Virus record (IMG/VR): IMGVR_UViG_3300034102_001457 | Span: 1 to 64,000 of that record | From: a virus | DNA length: 64,000 nucleotides | Direction: 5' to 3' (one strand) | Part shown: piece by piece, positions 1-4,779 of the stretch | How positions within the stretch are numbered: the stretch's first letter is position 1 | How the letters are laid out: the number at the start of each line of letters is the position of its first letter | Program-made: the position numbers and the translations under genes | The notes under the pieces: model-generated | Told to the model about the DNA's origin: nothing | Database searches by the model: none | Seen by the model: the letters and a program-made list of their open reading frames with translations, nothing else

Positions 1-47
1 TTGATTACTTTGCTTGTTGCTACCTTTACTGTGATTTGTCTGCTCAT
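1..47 (-). CDS. Small leftward early protein, N-terminal fragment
   Basis: The reading frame begins at ATG 47-45 on the minus strand and runs off the left edge; the visible product starts MSRQITVKVATSKVI. It sits about 22 bases downstream of the predicted start of transcription of a member of the repeated early promoter family and has the same GAAAGG ribosome-binding leader as the other genes of this region. The function cannot be told from 15 residues. The start is supported by the promoter and leader rather than by homology. Confidence 0.6.
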   Translation of the reverse strand, partial: MSRQITVKVATSKVI

Positions 48-75
48 TGTATTTCCTTTCGTTGGTTGGTTGATT

Positions 76-97
76 AGTATAGCAGGGGGGTCTGACA
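76..97 (-). promoter_or_regulatory. Early promoter P1 of the TGTCRG family
   Basis: On the minus strand TGTCAG (97-92) is followed after exactly 10 bases by TATACT (81-76), preceded by TGC (extended -10). The leader contains CAACGAAAGG before the ATG at 47. A hairpin CCACC-TTCG-GGTGG (114-101) directly abuts the upstream element and may end the transcript arriving from the right. No TGTGA-N6-TCACA box is seen upstream. Confidence 0.7.
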
Positions 98-179
98 TTT
101 CCACCCGAAGGTGGAGAGTTCTTACTTACGACATTGGACTAGAACACTCTCTAAACTGTCCCTGTTTCGTTATGCTTAT

Positions 180-338
180 TTAGTTAGCAGTTGCGCTTGT
201 CCAGCGTTCCTTGCCTTCTACATCAAGCAGAATACGATTTACTCCGCTAGGGTGGTTATCAACGGCTTTGATAACTCCTGTGATACCGCTTGTTGTTGTT
301 GTGTAGGTTTGACCTACTTCTAGTGTTGCGTTTGTCAT
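180..338 (-). CDS. Small early protein, 52 aa, unknown function
   Basis: ATG at 338-336, stop TAA at 182-180. The product starts MTNATLEVGQTYTTTTSGIT and ends in TSATAN. Threonine-rich N-terminal beta-like segments (GQTYTTTTSGITGVIKAV) suggest a small beta-barrel or SH3-like fold, which is only an impression. It is the first gene behind promoter P2, with CGAAAGGAAACAA just before the ATG. It has no recognised relative, but promoter, leader and start agree. Confidence 0.75.
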   Translation of the reverse strand: MTNATLEVGQTYTTTTSGITGVIKAVDNHPSGVNRILLDVEGKERWTSATAN

Positions 339-367
339 TTGTTTCCTTTCGTTTGGTTGGTAGTAGT

Positions 368-389
368 ATTATAGCGGATACCACCGACA
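368..389 (-). promoter_or_regulatory. Early promoter P2 of the TGTCRG family
   Basis: TGTCGG (389-384), 10 bases, TATAAT (373-368) on the minus strand. Predicted transcription start about 361. A hairpin of five C:G pairs (CCCCC...GGGGG, about 412-391) lies immediately upstream, as at P1. The CRP-like box 418-433 is centred at about -64.5. Confidence 0.8.
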
Positions 390-417
390 TTTCCCCCCAT
401 TTCTAGGGGGAGTGTCG

Positions 418-433
418 TGTGATACTAGTCACA
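418..433. promoter_or_regulatory. CRP/GlxR-type operator upstream of P2
   Basis: TGTGATACTAGTCACA, a perfect TGTGA-N6-TCACA inverted repeat. It overlaps the stop codon of the gene ending at 425 and is centred about 64.5 bases upstream of the predicted P2 start. The motif is that of the CRP/FNR family (GlxR in actinobacteria); binding here is inferred. Confidence 0.65.
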
Positions 434-694
434 CTCAGGTAGCCAAAATCCTAAGTGGTGTTGGTCAATAATAGCGGAGGCAGGTGCTGTATCTAATCCT
501 TTATAAGATACGCCTTCAGGCATCTTTATCTGTCGATCAAAATCCTCATCATAGTATGCGTCAATAGCATCTATGCAAGGTTGCACCATAGAAAGTGGAA
601 CGGGTGGGTAATGATTACCCTGTAAGTGATAGGCTAATTGTGTTTCTAAATCTAACACGCTATCCTGAATACCTAGTGCAGTTATGCTTCCCAT
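425..694 (-). CDS. Small early protein, 89 aa, unknown function
   Basis: Second gene of the P3 transcription unit, starting 2 bases after the stop of the 697-921 gene, so the two are probably translationally coupled. The product (MGSITALGIQDSVLDLETQL at its start) is acidic, without membrane segments or cysteine clusters, and contains a helical stretch followed by IDAIDAYYDEDFDRQIKMP. I do not recognise the family. Its stop codon lies inside the operator of the next promoter, P2. Confidence 0.75.
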   Translation of the reverse strand: MGSITALGIQDSVLDLETQLAYHLQGNHYPPVPLSMVQPCIDAIDAYYDEDFDRQIKMPEGVSYKGLDTAPASAIIDQHHLGFWLPECD

Positions 695-696
695 TG

Positions 697-921
697 TTAG
701 TTACCTTCCTTGATAGTCATTTCAGCCCAAGTGTTAAACTCATTAGCAGTTTTTAATACATTAGATTGAGCAAGGGCGTGTAGCGTTGCTTCCTTGCACA
801 TCTCTGTCATTGTTTTTTCATCAAGAGCAATTAAGCGTGGCAATAAGTTTGCAGGGATAGTATCAAGGTTAATGATAGCCTCGAAAGTTATTGTGTGTGG
901 AACTTTGATTAGATTAGACAT
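697..921 (-). CDS. Small early protein, 74 aa, unknown function
   Basis: First gene behind promoter P3; ATG at 921 preceded by CGAAAGGTAACAA. The product begins MSNLIKVPHTITFEAIINLD and is predicted to have a beta segment followed by two helices (LLPRLIALDEKTMTEMCKEA, then ATLHALAQSNVLKTA). It is probably a phage takeover or accessory protein, judged only from its place in the early region; no family is recognised. Confidence 0.75.
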   Translation of the reverse strand: MSNLIKVPHTITFEAIINLDTIPANLLPRLIALDEKTMTEMCKEATLHALAQSNVLKTANEFNTWAEMTIKEGN

Positions 922-950
922 TTGTTACCTTTCGTTGTTGGAATAAGAGT

Positions 951-972
951 ATTTTAGCATACCCCACTGACA
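951..972 (-). promoter_or_regulatory. Early promoter P3 of the TGTCRG family
   Basis: TGTCAG (972-967), 10 bases ending in TGC, TAAAAT (956-951) on the minus strand. Predicted start about 944. The CRP-like box 1001-1016 is centred at about -64.5, the same distance as at P2. Confidence 0.75.
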
Positions 973-1000
973 TTACCTAATCTATTCCCCGCATAAGCCT

Positions 1001-1016
1001 TGTGATAAATCTCACA
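1001..1016. promoter_or_regulatory. CRP/GlxR-type operator upstream of P3
   Basis: TGTGATAAATCTCACA, a perfect TGTGA-N6-TCACA repeat in the intergenic space right of P3, centred about 64.5 bases upstream of the predicted start. Confidence 0.65.
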
Positions 1017-1029
1017 AATTTCCAGGGTT

Positions 1030-1059
1030 TGTGGATAACTCCCGTAAACCTGTGGATAA
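1030..1059 (+). other. Pair of DnaA-box sequences
   Basis: TGTGGATAA occurs at 1030-1038 and again at 1051-1059, in the same orientation and 21 bases apart (two helical turns). Both match the bacterial DnaA-box consensus TTATNCACA on the other strand. They lie in the 124-base gap between P3's operator and the gene ending at 1081. They may mark a replication origin or a DnaA-responsive control site; neither is proven. Confidence 0.5.
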
Positions 1060-1060
1060 C

Positions 1061-1079
1061 CCCGTAGTATTGCGGGCCT
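1061..1079 (-). terminator. GCCCGCA-type 3' hairpin
   Basis: On the minus strand, right after the stop of the 1081-1203 gene, GGCCCGCA is followed by TACGGG, giving a short CCCG/CGGG stem. Similar GCCCGCA hairpins follow other leftward genes at 2043-2066 and 3499-3522. There is no T-run, so it may be an end-protecting or attenuating structure rather than a classical terminator. Confidence 0.35.
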
Positions 1080-1080
1080 T

Positions 1081-1203
1081 TTATTCCTCCTGGCCCCATA
1101 TGTCGGGATCTATTTCTGCTAAGTACTCTTTAGCAGCTTTTTTCTGATCTTGATCACCAACAACAGAATTTATTAATGCATTAAAATAATTAAGCTCCGC
1201 CAT
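1081..1203 (-). CDS. Small early protein, 40 aa
   Basis: ATG at 1203-1201, stop TAA 1083-1081. The product reads MAELNYFNALINSVVGDQDQ, then KKAAKEYLAEIDPDIWGQEE. A good ribosome-binding site, AAGGAGA, lies 5 bases before the ATG. It is the second gene behind P4, 12 bases after the GP88-family gene. It is acidic and helical, with no recognised family. Confidence 0.65.
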   Translation of the reverse strand: MAELNYFNALINSVVGDQDQKKAAKEYLAEIDPDIWGQEE

Positions 1204-1215
1204 TTTTATTTCTCC

Positions 1216-1935
1216 TTATTTTTTAGTTGCGCTAAATCTAATATCTGCTTTACCATAAACACATAACCCACACGATACACACGCAGAACCTGCATTGCTA
1301 ATTAGTGGAATTGATTTCATATTTTCAGGGCACTTAGCACCAGGCTTGCCCGTCAATTCTTTCATTGTGCTTTCGGTGACGGCGAATGTCTTCCCTAAAT
1401 ATGCAAGGCGAATTCCCTCATTTACTTTTAGTTCGTGGCCGATTTCTTTATTCTCATCGTCGGTAGAATAGTAAAGAGATAAATTAGATACATCCTTTAG
1501 AATAAGCGCTGCAGACTTTACACGTGTGTAAACCCAGAATTGAACATCGGTGTGCTCATTGATTACATTCTTCCAGGCATAAGTATAGAAATCATTGAAG
1601 AAATCTCCGTCCCAGTGGATACGGAATAGCATAGGAGCGTCTTTCTTTACACAATCAGCCTTGAAATCAATAATCATTTCATTTAGCAATTGATACATTG
1701 TTTCCATATCGGCATTGCGTAGCAATTCCCAATTGTGTAGCAGATTAGTTTTTACTCCCTTGAAGAGTTTTTCCAATTTGCCTGCATAGCAAACAGTCTC
1801 GCAGATAGACGTAGCGCCAGGACATGAGAAATCTTTTCCTGCGGGTAATCCGAACGTGTTAGCAATTGCGGCTTGCTTTCCATTTTTTGTGACAAGGTTA
1901 GCCACCTTTCTATCATTAGAGCGTTTCAATTTCAT
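1216..1935 (-). CDS. GP88-family cysteine-rich phage protein
   Basis: The product is 239 aa when started at ATG 1935-1933, which follows the leader CGAAAGGCCAACTA of promoter P4; the longer frame to 1998 would start upstream of the promoter and is rejected. Residues 38-51 hold CPGATSICETVCYA, the signature of the Gene-product-88 family of actinobacteriophages, and the C-terminus holds a second cluster, CVSCGLC (219-225). These cysteines could bind a metal or an iron-sulfur cluster; that is inference. The middle part (for example FRIHWDGDFF) is also conserved in the family as I remember it. The biochemical function of GP88 is not known to me. Confidence 0.75.
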   Translation of the reverse strand: MKLKRSNDRKVANLVTKNGKQAAIANTFGLPAGKDFSCPGATSICETVCYAGKLEKLFKGVKTNLLHNWELLRNADMETMYQLLNEMIIDFKADCVKKDAPMLFRIHWDGDFFNDFYTYAWKNVINEHTDVQFWVYTRVKSAALILKDVSNLSLYYSTDDENKEIGHELKVNEGIRLAYLGKTFAVTESTMKELTGKPGAKCPENMKSIPLISNAGSACVSCGLCVYGKADIRFSATKK

Positions 1936-1963
1936 TAGTTGGCCTTTCGTTGGTAAGGTTGTA

Positions 1964-1985
1964 AGTATAGCAGAATGGACCGACA
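1964..1985 (-). promoter_or_regulatory. Early promoter P4 of the TGTCRG family
   Basis: TGTCGG (1985-1980), 10 bases ending TGC, TATACT (1969-1964) on the minus strand; predicted start about 1957. Upstream, GGTGTTTTAGATCACA (2013-2028) keeps only the right half of the CRP-like box; its centre would be at about -63.5, in register with the perfect boxes of P2 and P3. Confidence 0.75.
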
Positions 1986-2028
1986 TTTTACGCAACACGC
2001 TGCAAATTCCAGGGTGTTTTAGATCACA

Positions 2029-2066
2029 GTCGTAACGACACGCCCGACTCCGCAGCTCTGCGGGCT
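2029..2066. repeat. Intergenic repeat with palindrome and hairpin, copy 1
   Basis: Starts with the palindrome GTCGTAACGAC (2029-2039), continues ACGCCCGACTCC, and ends with the perfect hairpin CCGCAG-CT-CTGCGG (2050-2063). The first 27 bases are identical to 3485-3511. On the minus strand it reads GCCCGCA... and follows the leftward gene ending at 2089, so it probably forms the 3' end of that transcript or a small structured RNA. Confidence 0.6.
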
Positions 2067-2088
2067 TTCGAACACCTGTTCTAATTAA

Positions 2089-2220
2089 TTATTGATCGAA
2101 TTTATTTTTATGTTTTATTTTGCGTGTGTATTTTTTTTTATTGCGAACAGGTTGCGCCGCATTACTGCGACGCAATTCCTGAATGCGTTTTACTTTATCT
2201 TGAAGAGAAGTTAGGAACAT
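2089..2220 (-). CDS. Very basic 43-aa early protein
   Basis: ATG 2220-2218, stop TAA 2091-2089; overlaps the end of the upstream gene by 26 bases. The product begins MFLTSLQDKVKRIQELRRSN and its C-terminal half is strongly basic (NKKKYTRKIKHKNKFDQ), suggesting nucleic-acid or ribosome binding, but no family is recognised. It is last in the P5 unit and followed by the palindrome/hairpin repeat. Its codon pattern is extremely AT-rich at the 3' end, so a chance frame cannot be fully excluded. Confidence 0.5.
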   Translation of the reverse strand: MFLTSLQDKVKRIQELRRSNAAQPVRNKKKYTRKIKHKNKFDQ

Positions 2221-2386
2221 TATACCCACTCGCTTCGTGAAATCGTTTTACATCAAATCGCTCATTATCTTTCGCAAACATTTCAGCGAAATCATTTACA
2301 ATTTTAGAAAATACAGCAGGGTGAGTTTTGTTGCTAGCATACTTTAGAATTTCTGCGGTTGCTATGTAGTCTTTTCTAGTCATCAT
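2195..2386 (-). CDS. Small conserved-looking phage protein, 63 aa
   Basis: The start is placed at ATG 2386-2384 because it overlaps the TGA of the upstream gene as ATGA, a coupling arrangement; GAGGT lies about 9 bases upstream. The product begins MMTRKDYIATAEILKYASNK. RKDY-x-A-x-A-E-I-L resembles the start of many short phage proteins of unknown function. The rest is mostly helical (IVNDFAEMFAKDNERFDVKR). There is no enzymatic motif. Confidence 0.7.
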   Translation of the reverse strand: MMTRKDYIATAEILKYASNKTHPAVFSKIVNDFAEMFAKDNERFDVKRFHEASGYNVPNFSSR

Positions 2387-2586
2387 TTTACTACGACCTC
2401 TCCTGTGCGATAAAATAGTTTTGTATAGCATTTGCCAGTTGGTGTAAATAAATTTACAGTTGAGTATTCATTAGCAGAACCCCAATCGGTAAAACGGAAA
2501 AAGTTTTCCCACGCACCAAATTCATTTTCGTATTCGGCAGACCAGTGGGGGGCGTTGCTATCATAGGCGCAAGTTAGTTTATACAT
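2383..2586 (-). CDS. Small early protein, 67 aa, aromatic-rich
   Basis: First gene behind promoter P5 (leader AACGAAAGGGAAACTA before ATG 2586). The product begins MYKLTCAYDSNAPHWSAEYE and is rich in Trp, Phe and Tyr with alternating beta-like pattern (ENFFRFTDWGS, KCYTKLFYRTGEVVVK). It has no recognised family. Its stop overlaps the next start by 4 bases. Confidence 0.75.
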   Translation of the reverse strand: MYKLTCAYDSNAPHWSAEYENEFGAWENFFRFTDWGSANEYSTVNLFTPTGKCYTKLFYRTGEVVVK

Positions 2587-2704
2587 TAGTTTCCCTTTCG
2601 TTAGTTATACATTTACATTGTGTTATTACTATTGTATCAGTTGCCACCGACACAATAGCGAGAGTATCGCAATTATCGCAAATCCACATTTCAGCAATTT
2701 TCAT
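2579..2704 (-). CDS. Mini zinc-ribbon-like protein, 41 aa, overlapping promoter P5
   Basis: ATG 2704-2702 follows GGAGAATAAATAA, a good ribosome-binding site and spacing; stop TAA 2581-2579. The product contains WICDNCDTLAIV and later QCKC, so four cysteines in CxxC and CxC pairs suggest metal binding. The frame reads through promoter P5 (2631-2652) and past the start codon of the next gene. Either promoter and gene share DNA, or the C-terminal half is a chance frame; the ribosome-binding site and cysteine pairs favour a real gene. Confidence 0.45.
   Translation of the reverse strand: MKIAEMWICDNCDTLAIVSVATDTIVITQCKCITNERETNV
2631..2652 (-). promoter_or_regulatory. Early promoter P5 of the TGTCRG family
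   Basis: TGTCGG (2652-2647), 10 bases, TACAAT (2636-2631) on the minus strand; predicted start about 2624. It is embedded in the 41-codon frame 2579-2704. No CRP-like box is seen upstream. Confidence 0.7.
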
Positions 2705-2851
2705 TTATTTATTCTCCTGAAAAAAACTGAGCGGATTACATTGGCAAGCCTCTACATCATAATTATTTTCATCTCCGTAGTATAGCCAGCCATTTCCGTA
2801 GCAGGTATCACACTCTAAAATCTGAGTGTATAATTCTTTCATTCTACCCAT
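2705..2851 (-). CDS. Mini zinc-finger-like protein, 48 aa
   Basis: ATG 2851-2849, stop TAA 2707-2705, one base before the next ATG. The product has CDTCYGNGWLYYGDE and then ACQC: a CxxCxGxGW turn as in DnaJ-type zinc fingers, paired with a CxC. Metal binding is likely; the partner is unknown. It follows promoter P6 with the leader AACGAAAGGGAAAACCTAA. Confidence 0.65.
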   Translation of the reverse strand: MGRMKELYTQILECDTCYGNGWLYYGDENNYDVEACQCNPLSFFQENK

Positions 2852-2969
2852 TTAGGTTTTCCCTTTCGTTTGTTGATTTTGTAATTGTAGCAGATAGCAC
2901 TGACAAGGCTTGCGCCTTGCTTGCCTCACGTTGTGCGATAACGTGTTGTTTGAATTCGTCTAAGTTCAT
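2844..2969 (-). CDS. Small early protein, 41 aa, overlapping promoter P6
   Basis: ATG 2969-2967 overlaps the upstream stop as ATGA; stop TAG 2846-2844. The product begins MNLDEFKQHVIAQREASKAQ, a charged helix, and ends STNERENLNG. Its last 20 codons are the DNA of promoter P6 and its leader, just as the 2579-2704 frame ends ITNERETNV over the leader of P5. The N-terminal helix looks real; the C-terminal part may be a by-product of the promoter. Confidence 0.5.
   Translation of the reverse strand: MNLDEFKQHVIAQREASKAQALSVLSATITKSTNERENLNG
2884..2905 (-). promoter_or_regulatory. Early promoter P6 of the TGTCRG family
   Basis: TGTCAG (2905-2900), 10 bases ending TGC, TACAAT (2889-2884) on the minus strand; predicted start about 2877. 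It is embedded in the frame 2844-2969, and no CRP-like box is seen upstream. Confidence 0.7.
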
Positions 2970-3091
2970 TCGAACGCACCTTCCTCTAATAATCCTAATT
3001 CGATGTTGAATAATTCATCGGGTGTTGCTTCGGATAAATCTACCCAGCCAGCACCCTCGTTGTCCATTCGGAAAATTTCGATGTATCCCAT
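2966..3091 (-). CDS. Small acidic early protein, 41 aa
   Basis: ATG 3091-3089, stop TGA 2968-2966, starting 2 bases after the stop of the 3094-3300 gene. The product begins MGYIEIFRMDNEGAGWVDLS and continues as an acidic helix (DELFNIELGLLEEGAFE). Unknown function. It is coupled to both neighbours (2-base gap upstream, ATGA overlap downstream). Confidence 0.65.
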   Translation of the reverse strand: MGYIEIFRMDNEGAGWVDLSEATPDELFNIELGLLEEGAFE

Positions 3092-3093
3092 TA

Positions 3094-3300
3094 TTATTCA
3101 CCAACCTTTACTGCGATTGTTGCGAATTTATTTCGCAGACCGCCCGCATTTATTTCGATTAGATACGCTTCAGTTTTTTCACCATACCAAATTTCTGGGC
3201 GGTGTTCGGCAGATACAATTTCGCCAGAAAAGTGGCGATTGCGTGAGCGATAGTTTTTCCCTACAAGTAGGCTTTCGATTGTGTATAGTTTGGTAGCCAT
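3094..3300 (-). CDS. Small early protein, 68 aa
   Basis: First gene behind promoter P7; the leader has AACGAAAGAAGGTCTGCCA before ATG 3300. The product begins MATKLYTIESLLVGKNYRSR and is basic in the middle, with beta-rich ends (EAYLIEINAGGL, FATIAVKVGE). It could be a small beta-barrel. Its family is not recognised. Confidence 0.75.
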   Translation of the reverse strand: MATKLYTIESLLVGKNYRSRNRHFSGEIVSAEHRPEIWYGEKTEAYLIEINAGGLRNKFATIAVKVGE

Positions 3301-3335
3301 TGGCAGACCTTCTTTCGTTTGTTGTTATGTATGGA

Positions 3336-3357
3336 ATTATACACGAACCCACTGACA
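3336..3357 (-). promoter_or_regulatory. Early promoter P7 of the TGTCRG family
   Basis: TGTCAG (3357-3352), 10 bases, TATAAT (3341-3336) on the minus strand; predicted start about 3329. The CRP-like box 3406-3421 is centred at about -84.5, 20 bases (two turns) further out than at P2 and P3. Confidence 0.8.
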
Positions 3358-3405
3358 TTTTCACATTACTAGCCAGTAAATCCAAATAGTGAGACGCTCA
3401 AGCCG

Positions 3406-3421
3406 TGTGATACTAATCACA
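3406..3421. promoter_or_regulatory. CRP/GlxR-type operator upstream of P7
   Basis: TGTGATACTAATCACA, a perfect TGTGA-N6-TCACA repeat, differing from the P2 box at one spacer base. Centre at about -84.5 from P7. Confidence 0.65.
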
Positions 3422-3431
3422 TCAAAATGTC

Positions 3432-3551
3432 CGATTTGTCTGTCAAATCGACACGCCGTAGAATTCAGGGATTTTTATAACAATGTCGTAACGACACGCC
3501 CGACTCCGCAGTAGTTGCGGGCCAGCTTGATTTTGTCAAGCCGACACGCCG
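3432..3551. repeat. Structured intergenic region with three palindrome-CGACACGCC modules
   Basis: Three hairpin-forming palindromes are each followed directly by (C)GACACGCC: GATTTG-TCTGT-CAAATC (3432-3448), GTCGTAACGAC (3485-3495, start of the 27-base repeat shared with 2029-2055) and GCTTGA-TTTTG-TCAAGC (3524-3540). Between the last two lies the hairpin CCGCA-GTAGT-TGCGG (3506-3520). The 3301-3559 gap has no gene; besides P7 and its operator it holds only this block. It lies just 3' of the leftward gene ending at 3560, so it could form a structured 3' end or a small RNA. Confidence 0.55.
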
Positions 3552-3559
3552 TTATTTAT

Positions 3560-3757
3560 TTATTCATTTTCTAATTCCGCTAAATAATCTTCGTGTTCTA
3601 CTAAACCAATCGCAAACGCAACGGGATCGCAACACTCTAAGATTTCGGCGGGTGTAAAAGTTGAGTAACCAATTTTTACAGTTGGATAAATGTCATTTAG
3701 TAAATCTATAAAACTTTCTTTGATTTCTAAATCTTTTTCTAATTGTGATTTACTCAT
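3560..3757 (-). CDS. Small acidic early protein, 65 aa
   Basis: ATG 3757, overlapping the end of the upstream gene by 8 bases. The product begins MSKSQLEKDLEIKESFIDLL and looks all-helical and acidic, ending EHEDYLAELENE; it has a CC pair (EILECCDP). It resembles generic short phage proteins but I cannot name a family. It is the last gene of the unit behind P8 or P9. Confidence 0.7.
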   Translation of the reverse strand: MSKSQLEKDLEIKESFIDLLNDIYPTVKIGYSTFTPAEILECCDPVAFAIGLVEHEDYLAELENE

Positions 3758-3863
3758 TTAGTCCCCCATTTTTTATGTCTTTGATTACTGCGATTAGTAG
3801 CGGGATAGTTACGCCCGCTAGTAGTAATTGGACGGCGGTAGTTAGTAAGCGATTAGTAGTCAT
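3750..3863 (-). CDS. Single-pass membrane mini-protein, 37 aa
   Basis: ATG 3863-3861, stop TAA 3752-3750, overlapping both neighbours. The product is MTTNRLLTTAVQ followed by a hydrophobic segment LLLAGVTIPLLIAVI and a polar tail KDIKNGGLNE: one membrane span with a short cytoplasmic tail. It may alter the host envelope early in infection; that is inferred from position only. Confidence 0.6.
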   Translation of the reverse strand: MTTNRLLTTAVQLLLAGVTIPLLIAVIKDIKNGGLNE

Positions 3864-4018
3864 TACTTATTCTTCTTTCTCTTGTAAATCTTATAGGCGA
3901 TTAGTAGGGCGGTAGTAATTAGGATAGTGTGCCAAGGTAAGTAGATAGCCCCTAAGAAACTATCAAACTCTAATCCGTAGTCGCTAGTTATGTATAACTC
4001 AAATCCGTTTATAGTCAT
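3863..4018 (-). CDS. Membrane mini-protein with basic tail, 51 aa
   Basis: ATG 4018-4016, stop TAA 3865-3863, overlapping the next ATG (TAATG). The N-terminal 28 residues are polar and acidic (MTINGFELYITSDYGLEFDS), followed by one membrane span (about 31-44, TILITTALLIAYKI) and a strongly basic end YKRKKNK, which predicts the C-terminus in the cytoplasm. Function unknown. Confidence 0.6.
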   Translation of the reverse strand: MTINGFELYITSDYGLEFDSFLGAIYLPWHTILITTALLIAYKIYKRKKNK

Positions 4019-4020
4019 TA

Positions 4021-4185
4021 TTAGTTATCCCAATCTAATGTTAGTGCGGACATTTCTTCTTCTTCGTATTCGCTAAGGCGCAAATCTAAGCCCTCTGCTA
4101 GTGCCTTGTTATAGGCTTCTTCTTCTTCTAGATAGACATAAGCGTCTGCTACATCTGCCTGAATAGTATCCCATTTAGTCATCAT
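4021..4185 (-). CDS. Very acidic early protein, 54 aa
   Basis: ATG 4185-4183 (a second ATG follows at once), stop TAA 4023-4021. The product begins MMTKWDTIQADVADAYVYLE and has two glutamate runs (YLEEEEAYN and YEEEEMSA). Strong negative charge recalls DNA-mimic or RNA-polymerase-binding phage proteins, but there is no sequence evidence for either. GAGGTAAAGTA precedes the start. Confidence 0.6.
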   Translation of the reverse strand: MMTKWDTIQADVADAYVYLEEEEAYNKALAEGLDLRLSEYEEEEMSALTLDWDN

Positions 4186-4337
4186 TACTTTACCTCTACT
4201 TCTCTAATGTTGTAAGTGAAACCCTTACCTAGTTTTTCTAATTCTTTTATTACGGCTAAGATTTCTTCGGGCTTGTTAGCCTTTTGATTTACGGCTAATA
4301 GTTGAGAGCCTTGCCATAGTGTATAAGTGATAGTCAT
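4185..4337 (-). CDS. Small early protein, 50 aa
   Basis: First gene behind promoter P8; ATG 4337-4335, stop TAA overlapping the next ATG (TAATG). The product begins MTITYTLWQGSQLLAVNQKA, then a charged helix (EEILAVIKELEKLGKG) and a beta-like end (FTYNIREVEVK): a small alpha/beta protein without recognised family. The leader carries AACGAAAGAAGAACAGATA. Confidence 0.65.
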   Translation of the reverse strand: MTITYTLWQGSQLLAVNQKANKPEEILAVIKELEKLGKGFTYNIREVEVK

Positions 4338-4372
4338 TATCTGTTCTTCTTTCGTTAGTAGTTATAGTAGGA

Positions 4373-4394
4373 ATTGTAGCGCATAGCGCCGACA
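4373..4394 (-). promoter_or_regulatory. Early promoter P8 of the TGTCRG family
   Basis: TGTCGG (4394-4389), 10 bases, TACAAT (4378-4373) on the minus strand; predicted start about 4366. The CRP-like box 4424-4439 is centred at about -65.5. A CGACACGCC element (4403-4411) and a CGCC-GTTA-GGCG hairpin lie in between. Confidence 0.75.
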
Positions 4395-4412
4395 TTGTAT
4401 AGCGACACGCCG

Positions 4413-4517
4413 TTAGGCGTTAGTGTGATTATGGTCACACACGGACTCGATTTCGTGTCCGAACTCCTCTACGAGTTCCTCGTAGATTTCGTCCATATAA
4501 TCAAGATAATCGTTCAT
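4413..4517 (-). CDS. Small acidic early protein, 34 aa
   Basis: ATG 4517-4515, stop TAA 4415-4413, 4 bases after the preceding gene's stop; GGGAG lies upstream. The product begins MNDYLDYMDEIYEELVEEFG and ends VCDHNHTNA. The last codons coincide with the CRP-like operator of P8, so the C-terminal residues may be dictated by the DNA site. Function unknown. Confidence 0.55.
   Translation of the reverse strand: MNDYLDYMDEIYEELVEEFGHEIESVCDHNHTNA
4424..4439. promoter_or_regulatory. CRP/GlxR-type operator upstream of P8
   Basis: TGTGATTATGGTCACA, a perfect TGTGA-N6-TCACA repeat inside the 3' end of the 4413-4517 gene; centre at about -65.5 from P8. Confidence 0.65.
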
Positions 4518-4521
4518 TAGA

Positions 4522-4728
4522 TTACTCCCAACTTCTAGTAGTAGCATAAACCTTGCGAGTGCTAGGCTTGTAATTTTCTAACTCTCTTAGATTAGTTTCT
4601 AAGATAGTGCCTCTTAGGGCTAGTAGGTCAAGATACTCATTAGCATCTTGTTCGGTATTCATTAGAACACCTAAGCAAGTAGAAAACTCGGTGTCCGAGT
4701 ATTGGACTTTATAACTTAGTGAAAACAT
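4522..4728 (-). CDS. Small early protein, 68 aa
   Basis: First gene behind promoter P9; leader GAAAGGAAAACAAA before ATG 4728. The product begins MFSLSYKVQYSDTEFSTCLG, followed by a long helix (EQDANEYLDLLALRGTILET) and a basic end. Leucine is written mainly CTA and the DNA is rich in CTAG, like the whole 3750-4728 stretch. Function unknown. Confidence 0.7.
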   Translation of the reverse strand: MFSLSYKVQYSDTEFSTCLGVLMNTEQDANEYLDLLALRGTILETNLRELENYKPSTRKVYATTRSWE

Positions 4729-4779
4729 TTTGTTTTCCTTTCTTTATCAAGAACCTTTCTTGATTTTCTTTATAGTATA

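Noticed and set aside
1936-1998. Upstream extension of the GP88-family gene to 1998
   Set aside because: It would place the start codon upstream of promoter P4's -10 box; ATG 1935 directly follows the conserved CGAAAGG leader.
3003-3296. 97-codon plus-strand frame in the early region
   Set aside because: It lies opposite two leftward genes that have promoter P7, leaders and coupled starts; no plus-strand promoter or ribosome-binding site.
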